From NCBI RefSeq assembly GCF_000725495.1, contig NZ_JNZD01000021.1, forward strand, positions 235,965 to 299,964: 64,000 nucleotides of DNA, read 5' to 3'. A model generated the notes under the pieces. The model had not been told where the DNA came from. It worked only from the letters and a program-made list of their open reading frames with translations, and did not search any database. This DNA is from Streptomyces aureus (GTDB lineage Bacteria; Actinomycetota; Actinomycetes; Streptomycetales; Streptomycetaceae). The first letter of the stretch is position 1. The number at the start of each line of letters is the position of its first letter. This document shows positions 28,177 through 38,038 of this stretch, piece after piece. Position numbers and translations under genes: made by a program.

Positions 28177-31100
28177 TCAGCTCTCCAGGTACAGGTGGGA
28201 CTCGACATCGACGTCGCGCAGGCTCCACAGGGTGGGACGGGCCTTGGTGAGGTCGTGGTCCTCGTGGGTGCGCAGCAGGGCGAGGTCCGGCCGGCGGCGG
28301 GGGTTGGCCTTGAACGTGAAGGCGGCCTCGTACTCCAGCTTTTCGTTGGTCTCGACGAGTTGACGCCACTGGTCGACGAAGACGCGGATCTCCGCATCCG
28401 CGTGGTCGGCCTCGGCAGGCGAGACGCGGCGGATGCGCTTGACCAACTGCTCGCGGGTCGAGTCCAGTTGAGAGGCGAATTCGTTCACGTCTTTGGCATC
28501 CGTGTTGTCCCGGATCTCCGGATGCAGGAGGCGGGCGAGTCCGAGGAAGGCGGCATGCAGGGCCTTATCGCGGGCGCGGGCGGCGAACGGCGTCACGCTG
28601 GTCGACTCGACCTGCCGGTAGAGGGCCGAGTGGTAGCTGACGAAGTTCTCGTAGTGGGACAGGTCCCTGGATCGTGCCGCGTTGAACAGGGTGACGACGA
28701 GGCCGGGGTGGGCACGACCGACACGACTGGTGGCCTGGATGTATTCGGCCGTGGTCTGCGGCTGCCCCGTCACGGCCATCAGGCCCAGGCGGTCGAAGTC
28801 GACACCGACGGAGATGATGTTGGTCGCCAGCGGCACGTCCAACGCCGACCCGGTTCGCAGGGATCGCCCCAGGGCGCCGAGCAGCGCGGGAAGGTCGCTG
28901 GAGGGAACGCGGCTGGTGATCTCGGTCGGCAGGACCTCCCGGGGCTCCACCCCGTCACGCGCGGCGAGCGTCCGCAGTCGTTCGTTGACGTCGGCGTTGA
29001 CCTGCAGCTCGGCGGCGCCGAGCAGGCGCAGGCTGTTGAAGTACCCCACCAGCGTCCAGTAGGCGTCTCGTACCTCCTCGTCCGGGCACGGCAGGTGCCG
29101 GGCGTTGTGGAGCAGGGATGCGTAGGCGCGGATGAGGAGGGTCGCCTGGGAGAGCCCGGGCGCGAGAAGGCCGACATAGAAGCGCGAGGGCCTGCTCGCC
29201 GCGGGTGCCTGGACGGCGAACCACGAATCGCGGGCGTCCAGGCCGGACGGCGGGAACTGCGCCACGCCTCTGCCGAAAAGGGCCTGTCCTTGTTCCTGGG
29301 CGCGACGGATCGTCGCGGTGGAGGCGATGATCTTCGGTTGGGCGCACGCGATGTCCACGGCCGCCTCGTAGAGACCGGCGAGGGTTCCCAGCGGGCCGGA
29401 GATCAGGTGCAGTTCGTCCTGGATGACGAGCTCGGGCGGGGGAGTCTTCTGCCAGAGCCGGTCCTTGTCCCGGTTGAAGAGGGCCGCGACGTCCTCGCGC
29501 CAGGCGATGCGGGCGAACTTGTCGGCGGTGGCGATCACGAGTGTGGGCCGCACCCGGTAGAGCTCCGTGTCCACGACGTGCACCGGCAGTCCGGCGGAGA
29601 AGTCGCATGCCCGATCGTCACACCGTATGACCATGCGTTTGGCGACCAGGTCGACCGTATGGTTGCGGACCAGCAGGGGAGTGCCGCACCAGGGGCAGTT
29701 CTTGAGCTGGACGGGGTTTTCCTCCTGGAGCTTCCCGCCTCCCGCCAGCTTCTTCAGCGCCTTGTCGGCGTTCTTGAGTCTGTTGGGTGTTGCGGCCTTG
29801 CCGACCCACATGCCGATGGAGATCTGCTCCTGCCCCAGCCGCTCAGGTTGCTGGGCCCGCACGCGTTCCATCGCGCAGATCAGCAGGGCCGCTCGTTCGA
29901 ACTGCTGAAGGGTCAGCAGACGCAGGGTGTAGCGCATGAGCACGCTCACGCCGGCCCCGGCCGCGCCGTGGCGCAGACGGCGATGGAAGACGGTGAAGGC
30001 GATCAACCCGAGGTAGGCCTCCGTCTTGCCGCCACCGGTGGGGAACCACAGCAGGTCGGCGACGTCCCGGTCGGGGTGGGCCGCGTCCACGGTGCCGTTC
30101 AGGCACAGCAGAACGAACCCGAGCTGGAACGGCCTCCACGCGCCTTCGGGCGAGGGCGCACCGGCCCGCTCCCGTTTGATCCACTGGCCTCTGCCGCGCT
30201 GCTCCGCCATGACGCGGTTGGCCAGCCGAAACGCCTCCAACGCATCGGTATCGCGTTCCAGGAGGTCGACTCCCGCGCTCATGCGCTGCTGTGCGGTGCG
30301 GCAGTGCTCCAGCTGCTCCTGCGCAACACGCAGGTAGGCGGGATCGCCGTAGATCCCCTCGCTCAGGAGATCCGCGTCCGCGCTCCGCTCCTTGATCCAC
30401 TCTCCGTACAGGGCGACGAAGCTGCGAAGAGAACCGATCAGCTCGTGCTTCGGGGCCTGGGCGAGGTGCTGCATCCCCAGGATTTCCATGGGGACGGAGG
30501 AGTTGGAGTCGGACAGGAGGACCTCGCTCATGGGGACGTGCTCCGTCCACACACAGGCCACTCCTGCGGGCGCGGTGTGCCGCTCGGGTCGATCGACCGG
30601 TGAGGGGGACCAGGACCAGTTCGCGGCACAGCCGTGGCCGACGGCGAAGGTCGGGGCATGACGATGCAGGAGCAGCGAGAGCCGGCTCTCGTCGTCGAGA
30701 TCACGGACGGTGGGACGCTCGACCAGCGCCGGGACTCCGTCCGGGACCGTGATCCGCAGTCCCACCTGGAAGAAGCACTTGGGGTCCTTGATCTCCCGCT
30801 GCTCCACGGTGTGGGTGTTCATCAAGGTGGTGGTCACGGAGATCGTGCCGTGGGGTCCGAGAGGGGGACGGACCCGCAGATGCAGAGACAGGCCCTTGGC
30901 GAGTTCCACAGCCTTGTCGGGCGGGTCCAGGACATCCACCGGCGTGACGGTGAGCTGCAGGGGACGGCGGCGCCAGCGTACGTCGGGTTGCCGGGTGCTG
31001 CGCTGTTCGGCTCGCTCGGGCACGGCCGGTTCGCCCGCGGCGTCCACCGGGTCGTACACGGCGGCGAACGCGTTTACGAGGACGTGACGGCCGCGCACGG

Positions 31101-31428
31101 GGTCGACGGCGAAGGTGAGACCGGTCGCCGAGGGGCGGGCGACCCTTGCGAGCACGATGCCCCCGTCGGGGGTCTCGTCCACCGTCACGGTGGAGTCGGC
31201 GTCGTCGAGGTCCTGCACCGCGGCGTCCGGATCCGGTTCGGGGTGCTCTTGCTGCGCCGGGCCCACGACACGGGGAAACAGAACCCCCGTGGAGTAGGTG
31301 GTGACGGGCCAGTCGTCGAGGATCTCGACGTCCTGGTGGTGCTCGCCGTGGGGGCCCAGCAGGTCCGACTTCAGTTGCTGGGCCAACTGACCACGCAACC
31401 GGTAGTGCTGCGTGTGATCGTCCGTCAT
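28177..31428 (-). CDS. drmA: DrmA-like SF2 helicase
   Basis: A 1083-residue helicase. A roughly 450-residue N-terminal domain precedes Walker A FPTGGGKT (462-469, followed by EAYLGLIAF) and a Cys cluster (CPWC at 588-591, C603, C608). Motif II is DELH (671-674, VIQDELHLISGPLGTLAGLY), motif III lies in IIASTATIRRA, and motif VI is QATSRVGRAHPGL with a following SHYENF segment. These match DrmA, the DNA translocase of DISARM. The ATG at 31428 overlaps the stop of the UvrD-like gene (ATGA). The usual DISARM partners drmC and drmMI/drmMII are absent. Confidence 0.87.
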   Translation of the reverse strand: MTDDHTQHYRLRGQLAQQLKSDLLGPHGEHHQDVEILDDWPVTTYSTGVLFPRVVGPAQQEHPEPDPDAAVQDLDDADSTVTVDETPDGGIVLARVARPSATGLTFAVDPVRGRHVLVNAFAAVYDPVDAAGEPAVPERAEQRSTRQPDVRWRRRPLQLTVTPVDVLDPPDKAVELAKGLSLHLRVRPPLGPHGTISVTTTLMNTHTVEQREIKDPKCFFQVGLRITVPDGVPALVERPTVRDLDDESRLSLLLHRHAPTFAVGHGCAANWSWSPSPVDRPERHTAPAGVACVWTEHVPMSEVLLSDSNSSVPMEILGMQHLAQAPKHELIGSLRSFVALYGEWIKERSADADLLSEGIYGDPAYLRVAQEQLEHCRTAQQRMSAGVDLLERDTDALEAFRLANRVMAEQRGRGQWIKRERAGAPSPEGAWRPFQLGFVLLCLNGTVDAAHPDRDVADLLWFPTGGGKTEAYLGLIAFTVFHRRLRHGAAGAGVSVLMRYTLRLLTLQQFERAALLICAMERVRAQQPERLGQEQISIGMWVGKAATPNRLKNADKALKKLAGGGKLQEENPVQLKNCPWCGTPLLVRNHTVDLVAKRMVIRCDDRACDFSAGLPVHVVDTELYRVRPTLVIATADKFARIAWREDVAALFNRDKDRLWQKTPPPELVIQDELHLISGPLGTLAGLYEAAVDIACAQPKIIASTATIRRAQEQGQALFGRGVAQFPPSGLDARDSWFAVQAPAASRPSRFYVGLLAPGLSQATLLIRAYASLLHNARHLPCPDEEVRDAYWTLVGYFNSLRLLGAAELQVNADVNERLRTLAARDGVEPREVLPTEITSRVPSSDLPALLGALGRSLRTGSALDVPLATNIISVGVDFDRLGLMAVTGQPQTTAEYIQATSRVGRAHPGLVVTLFNAARSRDLSHYENFVSYHSALYRQVESTSVTPFAARARDKALHAAFLGLARLLHPEIRDNTDAKDVNEFASQLDSTREQLVKRIRRVSPAEADHADAEIRVFVDQWRQLVETNEKLEYEAAFTFKANPRRRPDLALLRTHEDHDLTKARPTLWSLRDVDVESHLYLES

Positions 31429-33335
31429 GCGTCGTCGTCCTTGCGGTCGTAGTGGAACCGGCCTATTCCCATCGGCCGCGGCGCGAGCCAGAGCCCGCAG
31501 GAGCCCAGACCGGCGCGGACGGCCGCCGCGTCCTCGCCGGCGACGGTCTCGACGAGGTCGATCCGCGTTCCGGTGATGCGGCCGGGCCAGGCCGTCGGCC
31601 GATGCGCGGGCCATTGCTGCATGAAGCGGTAGAGGTCGCGGCGGAAGGCTTCGGAGGCGACAGCGACGATCTGTTCGTCGTGCACAAGGGCGTAACCGGG
31701 CGCCGTTCGGCTCTCGTGGGCAGCAGGCACGTCGTCCAGCCGCGTCCAGAGCACCTCGTCACCAGGAAGGACCTCGGCCGCCAGGTACTCCTGAATCTGC
31801 CGCGGGTCGCGGGCGACGTGCTCGAGTCCTGCGGGGTGGCCACGATGGACGTCCCCACCCAGCAACGAAAGCCCCAGCCGCCGGCTCGCCTTGTAGCCGA
31901 AGCGTCCCCATCGCTGCGTGCCCTTGACCTTGCGTACCAGCCGGAAACCGCGACGACGGGCGAGGTGCTCCTCGGGCGGCTGCAAGCGATACAGCTCGTG
32001 GCGGGCACGGGTCATCGCGACGTAGAGGGCCCGGGCGGCGTCGCAGCGGTCGGCGTCCACCCGCTCGTGCTCGTCCTCCAACGGGCCCGGGTCGACGACG
32101 AGCACCCGATCGAACTCCAGCCCCTTGGCCCGATGGAACGTGGAGACGACCAGCCCGCCCTCGCGCGGTGCCACCAGAGCGTCCGGCAGATTCCCGCGGG
32201 CGACGGCTTCACGCAGCCGCCCCGGCTCCACGACTCGCCCGTTGCGGTCGCCCGCCGCCCGCAGGAGCAGCTGCCACGCGCTGCGGCCCTGGTCGGGATC
32301 GGGCGCTTGCGCCAGAGCCTGCCACGCTTCGACGAACCGGTCCTGAGAGATCGAAACGGTATCGGCCAGCCGGGACACGACCTGGGCCACCCACCCGGGC
32401 ACGGCATGATCCTCTGCACCTCTGCGGACACGATGATCGATACCCAGATCCGCCAACCATCGCGAGATCAGCAGCGCGTCGCCATTGGTGGAGCACAGGA
32501 CGCCAGTGCTGAGGTTTGCCTCGCACAGCGAGGCGCGCACGTAGGGAACCTGCAGGTCGCCGAAGTCCATCCTCGAGGCCAACTCCGTGCGCAGCTGCTC
32601 GTGCACCGCGTCGGCCTGCGCACGCGTGGAGCAGGTACGCACCGCGGCCTCGTAGGGGCGGGCACAGGCGGCCTCGTCGGAAGCGGCTCGGAAATTCTCC
32701 TCCAGAGTGCATTCCACGAGCTCGCCCGCGAACCGCCCGCGCAGCCAGGAGAAGAACATGCCCGTCTCGCCCGCCCGTTCCTCGGGATCCTTGACCTGGA
32801 ATCCGTAGATGGCCTGGGCGGGGTCGCCGACCACGGTGAATCCGCACTCGTAGGCCTCCAGGAAGGCCTGCACGAGTCGTCGTCGATCACCGACCAGGTC
32901 TTGGACCTCGTCGACGACGACGTGCCGGACCGTGTCGAGCGACTGCGGTGCGCGGCTCTCGTCCTCAACGAGTTCGATGGCCGCACCGATGCGGTCGTCG
33001 AAGGAGCGGGCGTGCCAGTTCTCGTCGTGCGCCGCCTCACGCAGCAGACTCAGAGCCCAGGCGTCGAACGTCGACACGCGCACGTGCCGGGACCTGCCGC
33101 CCAACAGGTGCAGGCGATCGCGGACCTCGGCCGAGGCGGCGCGCGAGAAGGTCAGCACGAGGAGGTCCCCACCCGCGAGACCTTCCGAGACCAGGTGCTC
33201 GATCCGCCTGACCAGCGTGAAGGTCTTGCCGGTTCCGGCGCCCGCGGTGACCAGCGCCTTGCAGTGCGCAGGCTCCTGGACGACGTGACGCTGAGCGTCG
33301 GTGAGTTCCACCGTGCCGGTCATGGATCCGGTCAC
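31425..33335 (-). CDS. UvrD/PcrA-like superfamily I helicase
   Basis: A 636-residue helicase. Walker A AGAGTGKT is at 31-38, motif II DEVQD at 142-146 (VVVDEVQDLVGDRRRL), GDPAQAIYGFQ follows as motif III, and late motifs include STFHRAKGLEFDRVLVVDPG and LYVAMTRARHELYRL. About 150 residues after the helicase core are unrecognised. GTG 33335 overlaps the upstream stop (GTGA); ATG 33323 in the same frame is an alternative. Its own stop overlaps the drmA-like ATG. A UvrD-family enzyme inside a drmAB operon is not part of the DISARM classes I know. Confidence 0.85.
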   Translation of the reverse strand: MTGSMTGTVELTDAQRHVVQEPAHCKALVTAGAGTGKTFTLVRRIEHLVSEGLAGGDLLVLTFSRAASAEVRDRLHLLGGRSRHVRVSTFDAWALSLLREAAHDENWHARSFDDRIGAAIELVEDESRAPQSLDTVRHVVVDEVQDLVGDRRRLVQAFLEAYECGFTVVGDPAQAIYGFQVKDPEERAGETGMFFSWLRGRFAGELVECTLEENFRAASDEAACARPYEAAVRTCSTRAQADAVHEQLRTELASRMDFGDLQVPYVRASLCEANLSTGVLCSTNGDALLISRWLADLGIDHRVRRGAEDHAVPGWVAQVVSRLADTVSISQDRFVEAWQALAQAPDPDQGRSAWQLLLRAAGDRNGRVVEPGRLREAVARGNLPDALVAPREGGLVVSTFHRAKGLEFDRVLVVDPGPLEDEHERVDADRCDAARALYVAMTRARHELYRLQPPEEHLARRRGFRLVRKVKGTQRWGRFGYKASRRLGLSLLGGDVHRGHPAGLEHVARDPRQIQEYLAAEVLPGDEVLWTRLDDVPAAHESRTAPGYALVHDEQIVAVASEAFRRDLYRFMQQWPAHRPTAWPGRITGTRIDLVETVAGEDAAAVRAGLGSCGLWLAPRPMGIGRFHYDRKDDDA

Positions 33336-36300
33336 CGGTCCGCCCTGCGCCACAGGTGCTCCATGCGGGTGTAGGCAAGTCCACGACCGAAGTTCTCGAT
33401 GTTGTCGGCCACGTTGAGGATCCGGCAGGACTCCTTGCCCCCGTTGAGCTCGCCGCGCAGCCCCCGGCCGATCATCTGGATGTAGGTGTTGGGGCTGAAC
33501 GTGGGGCGGGCGACCACGACGGCCCGCACGGCAGGGGCGTCGAACCCCTGCGTCAGCACCCGGTAGTTGGTCAGGACCCTGATCCTCTTGTCCTTGAACG
33601 CGGCGATGCGGCGCCGCCTGATGCTCGGCGGCGTCCCCCCGTCGATCGAGGCCGCCGTGATACCACGATCCTGCAGCAGCGCGGCAAGAACCTGGGCGTG
33701 CTCCACCGAGGTGGCGAAGACCAGGATCGGCCAGTCGGGGGGCAGTTCCCCGATCCTGTCGACGATGCGCTGGGTGCGTTCGACGTCCTGGGCGAGGCGG
33801 GCGACGACCTCGGCCGGCAGCGTCATCGCGTTCGTGCTGCGCGTCTCGGCCACCTGCTGGGCCGTCAGCGTGTAGGAGCCGCCGAGGAGTTCCTCGTGCT
33901 CGACCTTGGCCAGGACCTTCAAGGCCTGCAGGTGTCCGTAGGCGTCGTCGTTTTCGAACACCCCGTAGTCCAGGCGCTTGCGGCCGAAACGGGAGACCAG
34001 CGTCCGTGTCTCGTCGTCGTTGTCCCCGCGAAAGGCGGTGGCCGTCAGACCGATCAGGTGGCGCGAGGTCCGGTACTGGTCGATGCCCAGGGCGTCCAGG
34101 AGCCGTGTGTAGGTCTTCGGCACGGCGAAGTGAGCCTCGTCGACGATGACGAGGGCGCACTCACGCAGCCAGGCGTAGTCCTCCTTGGGGAGCCGCTTGA
34201 CGGCCGTGTCGTCGATGGCGACGACCACCTGCGGCCCGTCGACGACGGGAACGGCGTCCGGGATGCCGCCCCACAGACGGGTGATGCGCAGCGGCTGGTC
34301 CGTTCCCACGGTCTGCCAGACGTAGGCCCAGGTCTCGATGGCCTGCTCGGCCAGCTCCTGGCTCTGGGAGATCCACAGGATCGGGCCGTCGAGCAGGCCC
34401 TCGCGCAGCGCGCGGACACCGGCCTCGGCGGCGATCCGGGTCTTGCCCGACCCGGTGGGGATCTGCAGCATGGCCCGCTTCTCCTCGCCCTGGGCGAGGT
34501 GCTCGTACATGCGCTGCACGAGCGCTTCCTGGTACGGGTGCAGCTTCAGCGGCTTGCGCGGGCCCGGGACCGTCTCGTACGGCTCGGGGCTGCTGGGGGT
34601 CTGCGGGTCGCCGGCCCACGCCTGCGGGAAGCCGTAGGTGCGCACGAAACGTTGTGCCGCCGAACCGCTCCTCCAGATTCGCGGCACATCGAAGCCCGCG
34701 TCGGCGAGCGCAGGTGCCAGGAAACGCAGGATGTCATCCCCGTGAGCGGCGATCAGCAGCTCGGCCGCTCGCAGACCGTCGACCGGGATGCCACGCAGTT
34801 GCGCGTCCGCCGACGCCAGTCCCGGCGGCAGCTCGGCCGTCAGCCGGTCCTCGCCGATGGCCAGCAACAGCTTTCTGATCGGATCGGTCTCCTGGCGGAC
34901 CATCACCAACCTCTTGTCGTCCCGGTCCCGCGCCTGCTGGCGCAGGAGATCCCGACACCCCTCGGCTCCCAACCGCAGTCCCAGGAGCCGATCGACGGCC
35001 CCCAGGGTCGACTCGTCGTCACGCTCGCCACACAGCAGCACCGTGTATCCGTCGAGCGTCTCGGTCAGCGCGTGCTCCCGTCTGCCCTCGGGGCCACGGA
35101 CGATCCTGACCAGCTCGGAGCAGTGCGCCAGTTTCCAGGCCGTTCCTCGAGGAAGCACCTGACGCAGCCGAGGAAAGGCGTCCGTCAGGGACACCGGTTC
35201 GGTGAGCGGCACCCAGTGGATCTCCTCCACCAGAAGATCGGACGGGTTGCGGAAACGGAACCGGTCGATGAGAAGTTGGGCGTCGGCCTCGCCGGGGACG
35301 AGGAGCGCCGGTACACGCTCACGCAGCAGCACCTCGAACTGGTCCTGCTCGAAGGTGACGGCGATGCTCTCGCGCCGCTTCGATGCCCAGTCCTCGCCCA
35401 CCTTGCACCGGAACAGGCGTGTCTCGTCCCCGAGGTTGTCCAAGGGGCCCGAACCCGCGAGAAACGCGTAGGCGCTTCCGACGAATCCGATGTCGGTGCC
35501 CGCATCCGCACGCAGAGCCAGTTCGCTCCACAAGGCGGCGGGAACGTTCTTGACCGTGGAGGGCAGCCGCAGCGCACGTGCGTGGGCGACGGCGACCTCG
35601 GCGACGGGCAGAAGCGTGTCGTCCACGTCCAGCTCGGGGCTCACCGCGGCATTCGGCCGCCTCACGCCCAACGAGGTGGCCAGCATGCCCTGCTCGCGGA
35701 GCATCCAGATCAGAGGCGACTCGACGCGCAGTTCGCCGCCCTGACCGGTGGTTCGCGAGCATCGCCAATCGGGCACGAGCCCGGGGTCGGGCAGCTCCCG
35801 CGCGAAGGCGGCCTTGCCTTCCGCGGACAGCTCCGTCAGGAGGTGCAGGGGACCGGCGGGGTCTTGACCCATCAGGCTCACGGAGGACGGCCGAGGACGG
35901 GAACCGTGGGGCGGAAGAGCAGCGCAGAACTGGTTGTACATGACCGCGCTGTAGTCGTCGAACCAGGAATCCGAGCGAGGGTTCATCCGGGGCACCGGAC
36001 GATCCACCGCGCCGAGCGCCTCGAGCACGTCCGTGTCGGGCGCGTGGAAGGCCGGGTCGATCAGAACCGCGGCATCGCGTATTCCGTCCTCGGGCACGAC
36101 GGGTCCCGGCAGGATGCAGTCGCGCACGAAGCGGAACTGGCCGGCGGCGGTGCGCACCTTGAGCACCCCCTGCGGTGTCGGGTGGCGCTTCTTGACGACC
36201 TCGACCACCTCGTCGCGCTCGACGGCGCGTGTCAGCGTCCAGAAGTCCTCCCAGTCGTTGTTCCGGTACCGGTCGAAGCCCGCTGTGACGGCAGCCCGCA

Positions 36301-38038
36301 GACGTCCGGCCGCGTTGGCCTCCTCCACCCCCAGGATCCGCAACGCGTTGACCGTCTCGGGGTCCTGCCCGACGGCGTCGTGCAGGTACTGCGTCGTCTC
36401 GTGGGCGAGCCGCACGTCGTCGTGCCGACGAAACACCGTGCCCTCGGACGGGGAACGAAAGGCGCCGCCCTCGGTGAGCAGGATCTTCGCGCTTCGCGCC
36501 TCGGTCGCCTGAGCCGCATTGCCGGTCTTGACGACGGAGGCCGCCAGCGCCAGCGCGCACCTGACGCCTTCCACACTGCGATCCGAGACCAGTGCCTCCA
36601 GCCAGTTGCGCAGCGGGGACGCGACGACACCGGCCTGGTCGAGGATGTCCCTGGCCCTCGATCGTCGGTCGCGCCCCTCCACACTGTGATGGCACCAGTT
36701 CTTGGGACGCCCCGGGTGGGATGCCCATCGTTCGAGCCATGCAGGCGCGAGATTCTCCGGATGCAGCCGCAGCTTTTCCGGGAGCCGCAGAATCCCGTCC
36801 TGGTCCGGCAGGGAGGGGCGACGGGCGGCCGCCTGCAGCACCTTTTGGCTGAGCATCTCGTCGCCCCACTGGGAGGCCTCACGACCACGCGCCGTGAGCA
36901 GGGTCAAGAAGGCCCCCGGGTCCTTCTCCTCGTACAGATCGGGGATCGAGTCGACCACGAGCTGCGCGGCCCTGGTCACCAACTCCTCGTTGAAATCGCT
37001 CTTGGTCAGATTCTGGCGATCCTCGGGGGTCTTCCACGGCGCGTTGAGAAGGCCGGTCAAAGTCGTGTCGTAGTTGGTCGGGAAGTAGGCCCAGAACGTC
37101 CCGCGCTTCGCGCGCTGCGGGACCCCCTTGTCGGGGACCGCCCACGAGATGGTGACGACAGGCCGATCGTGCAGCTCTCCCGCCGTCCGTGCGGCGCTCG
37201 CACTGGGTTCGTGGTCGATGCTGAAGACGAACCAGCGCTCGTTGCTGCGTGGAGCGCCGTCGCGCTGCTCCACGACACGGTGCTCGACCCCCTGCGTCTC
37301 CTGTGTGATCTCCCGGCACACCTCGTGGCCGCCGCGAGCGTCCTCCAGGACCAGGCGGTCCACGTGGGGCGAGAAGAGCATGAAATGCGCGGGGAAGTTG
37401 ACGATGTCCCGCCCCAGCCGGTCCGCGGCCCCCTCGTGCAGCGGAAGCACCACCGTCGTCGACGCCCACGTCATCAGCGCGTCGAGCCGCTCGTCACGCC
37501 GACGCTCCGCCTCCAGGTCCAGCGGCTGCGCCATTCGCAGCACCGGGGTGGGATCGAGCCCGGAGAGGTCCGGGACCGTCTCCCGGATGACACGGGCAGA
37601 CCAGTTTTTGTCGAAGCCGAACGAGCCGGACGCACTGTAGAAGCGGGGGGTGTCCGACACGCTCAGCACCGACTTGACGCCGACCCCGAAGCGTCCGATC
37701 TTCCCGGTGCGCTTCCGCGACACGGCCATGCGCAGGATCGTGTCGGCGCCGCCCGGGGTCATCGGTGTGCCGGTGTTGGCGCAGTACAGGTGTGTGGCGG
37801 TGAGAAGGACGTGGATCGTGCCCACGGCGCCGGGCTGGCGCTCCATGTTCTCGTCCGCGCCGTTCTGGACGAGCTCGTAGATCTGGCGTTCGCCGTAGCC
37901 GCCCTGGGTGATGCGCCGTTCGTTGTTGGCGTGCTCCAGGACGTGGCCGGGATCGGCCCGGTAGACGTTGAGAACCCGTTGCGACAGTTCCTCGACGACC
38001 TTGACGACGCCGTTCGCCTCGGGCTCGAAATCAGACAT
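33332..38038 (-). CDS. Hsp90/sacsin-like ATPase fused to a DEAH-type SF2 helicase
   Basis: A 1568-residue fusion. The N-terminus has a GHKL (HATPase) fold of the sacsin kind: YELVQNGADE (54-63, the Asn of the N-box), CANTG (86-90) and GRFGVGVKSV (115-124). A long central part (about 250-1150) has no motif I recognise. Then comes an SF2 helicase: IPTGSGKT (about 1193-1200), VIVDEAHF (DEAH near 1300-1303), LIGLTATAFRGD, VLTQGFDAP and QMIGRGLRG (about 1531-1539). It is the first gene of a four-gene operon whose members all touch or overlap. The ATG at 38038 has only a weak GGGG upstream, in an AT-richer leader. The activity is inferred; it may sense or remodel foreign DNA complexes. Confidence 0.83.
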   Translation of the reverse strand: MSDFEPEANGVVKVVEELSQRVLNVYRADPGHVLEHANNERRITQGGYGERQIYELVQNGADENMERQPGAVGTIHVLLTATHLYCANTGTPMTPGGADTILRMAVSRKRTGKIGRFGVGVKSVLSVSDTPRFYSASGSFGFDKNWSARVIRETVPDLSGLDPTPVLRMAQPLDLEAERRRDERLDALMTWASTTVVLPLHEGAADRLGRDIVNFPAHFMLFSPHVDRLVLEDARGGHEVCREITQETQGVEHRVVEQRDGAPRSNERWFVFSIDHEPSASAARTAGELHDRPVVTISWAVPDKGVPQRAKRGTFWAYFPTNYDTTLTGLLNAPWKTPEDRQNLTKSDFNEELVTRAAQLVVDSIPDLYEEKDPGAFLTLLTARGREASQWGDEMLSQKVLQAAARRPSLPDQDGILRLPEKLRLHPENLAPAWLERWASHPGRPKNWCHHSVEGRDRRSRARDILDQAGVVASPLRNWLEALVSDRSVEGVRCALALAASVVKTGNAAQATEARSAKILLTEGGAFRSPSEGTVFRRHDDVRLAHETTQYLHDAVGQDPETVNALRILGVEEANAAGRLRAAVTAGFDRYRNNDWEDFWTLTRAVERDEVVEVVKKRHPTPQGVLKVRTAAGQFRFVRDCILPGPVVPEDGIRDAAVLIDPAFHAPDTDVLEALGAVDRPVPRMNPRSDSWFDDYSAVMYNQFCAALPPHGSRPRPSSVSLMGQDPAGPLHLLTELSAEGKAAFARELPDPGLVPDWRCSRTTGQGGELRVESPLIWMLREQGMLATSLGVRRPNAAVSPELDVDDTLLPVAEVAVAHARALRLPSTVKNVPAALWSELALRADAGTDIGFVGSAYAFLAGSGPLDNLGDETRLFRCKVGEDWASKRRESIAVTFEQDQFEVLLRERVPALLVPGEADAQLLIDRFRFRNPSDLLVEEIHWVPLTEPVSLTDAFPRLRQVLPRGTAWKLAHCSELVRIVRGPEGRREHALTETLDGYTVLLCGERDDESTLGAVDRLLGLRLGAEGCRDLLRQQARDRDDKRLVMVRQETDPIRKLLLAIGEDRLTAELPPGLASADAQLRGIPVDGLRAAELLIAAHGDDILRFLAPALADAGFDVPRIWRSGSAAQRFVRTYGFPQAWAGDPQTPSSPEPYETVPGPRKPLKLHPYQEALVQRMYEHLAQGEEKRAMLQIPTGSGKTRIAAEAGVRALREGLLDGPILWISQSQELAEQAIETWAYVWQTVGTDQPLRITRLWGGIPDAVPVVDGPQVVVAIDDTAVKRLPKEDYAWLRECALVIVDEAHFAVPKTYTRLLDALGIDQYRTSRHLIGLTATAFRGDNDDETRTLVSRFGRKRLDYGVFENDDAYGHLQALKVLAKVEHEELLGGSYTLTAQQVAETRSTNAMTLPAEVVARLAQDVERTQRIVDRIGELPPDWPILVFATSVEHAQVLAALLQDRGITAASIDGGTPPSIRRRRIAAFKDKRIRVLTNYRVLTQGFDAPAVRAVVVARPTFSPNTYIQMIGRGLRGELNGGKESCRILNVADNIENFGRGLAYTRMEHLWRRADR

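Noticed and set aside
26337..31428. Complete DISARM system
   Set aside because: drmA and drmB are present, but no phospholipase D-like drmC, methyltransferase, drmD or drmE is in the operon or its flanks.
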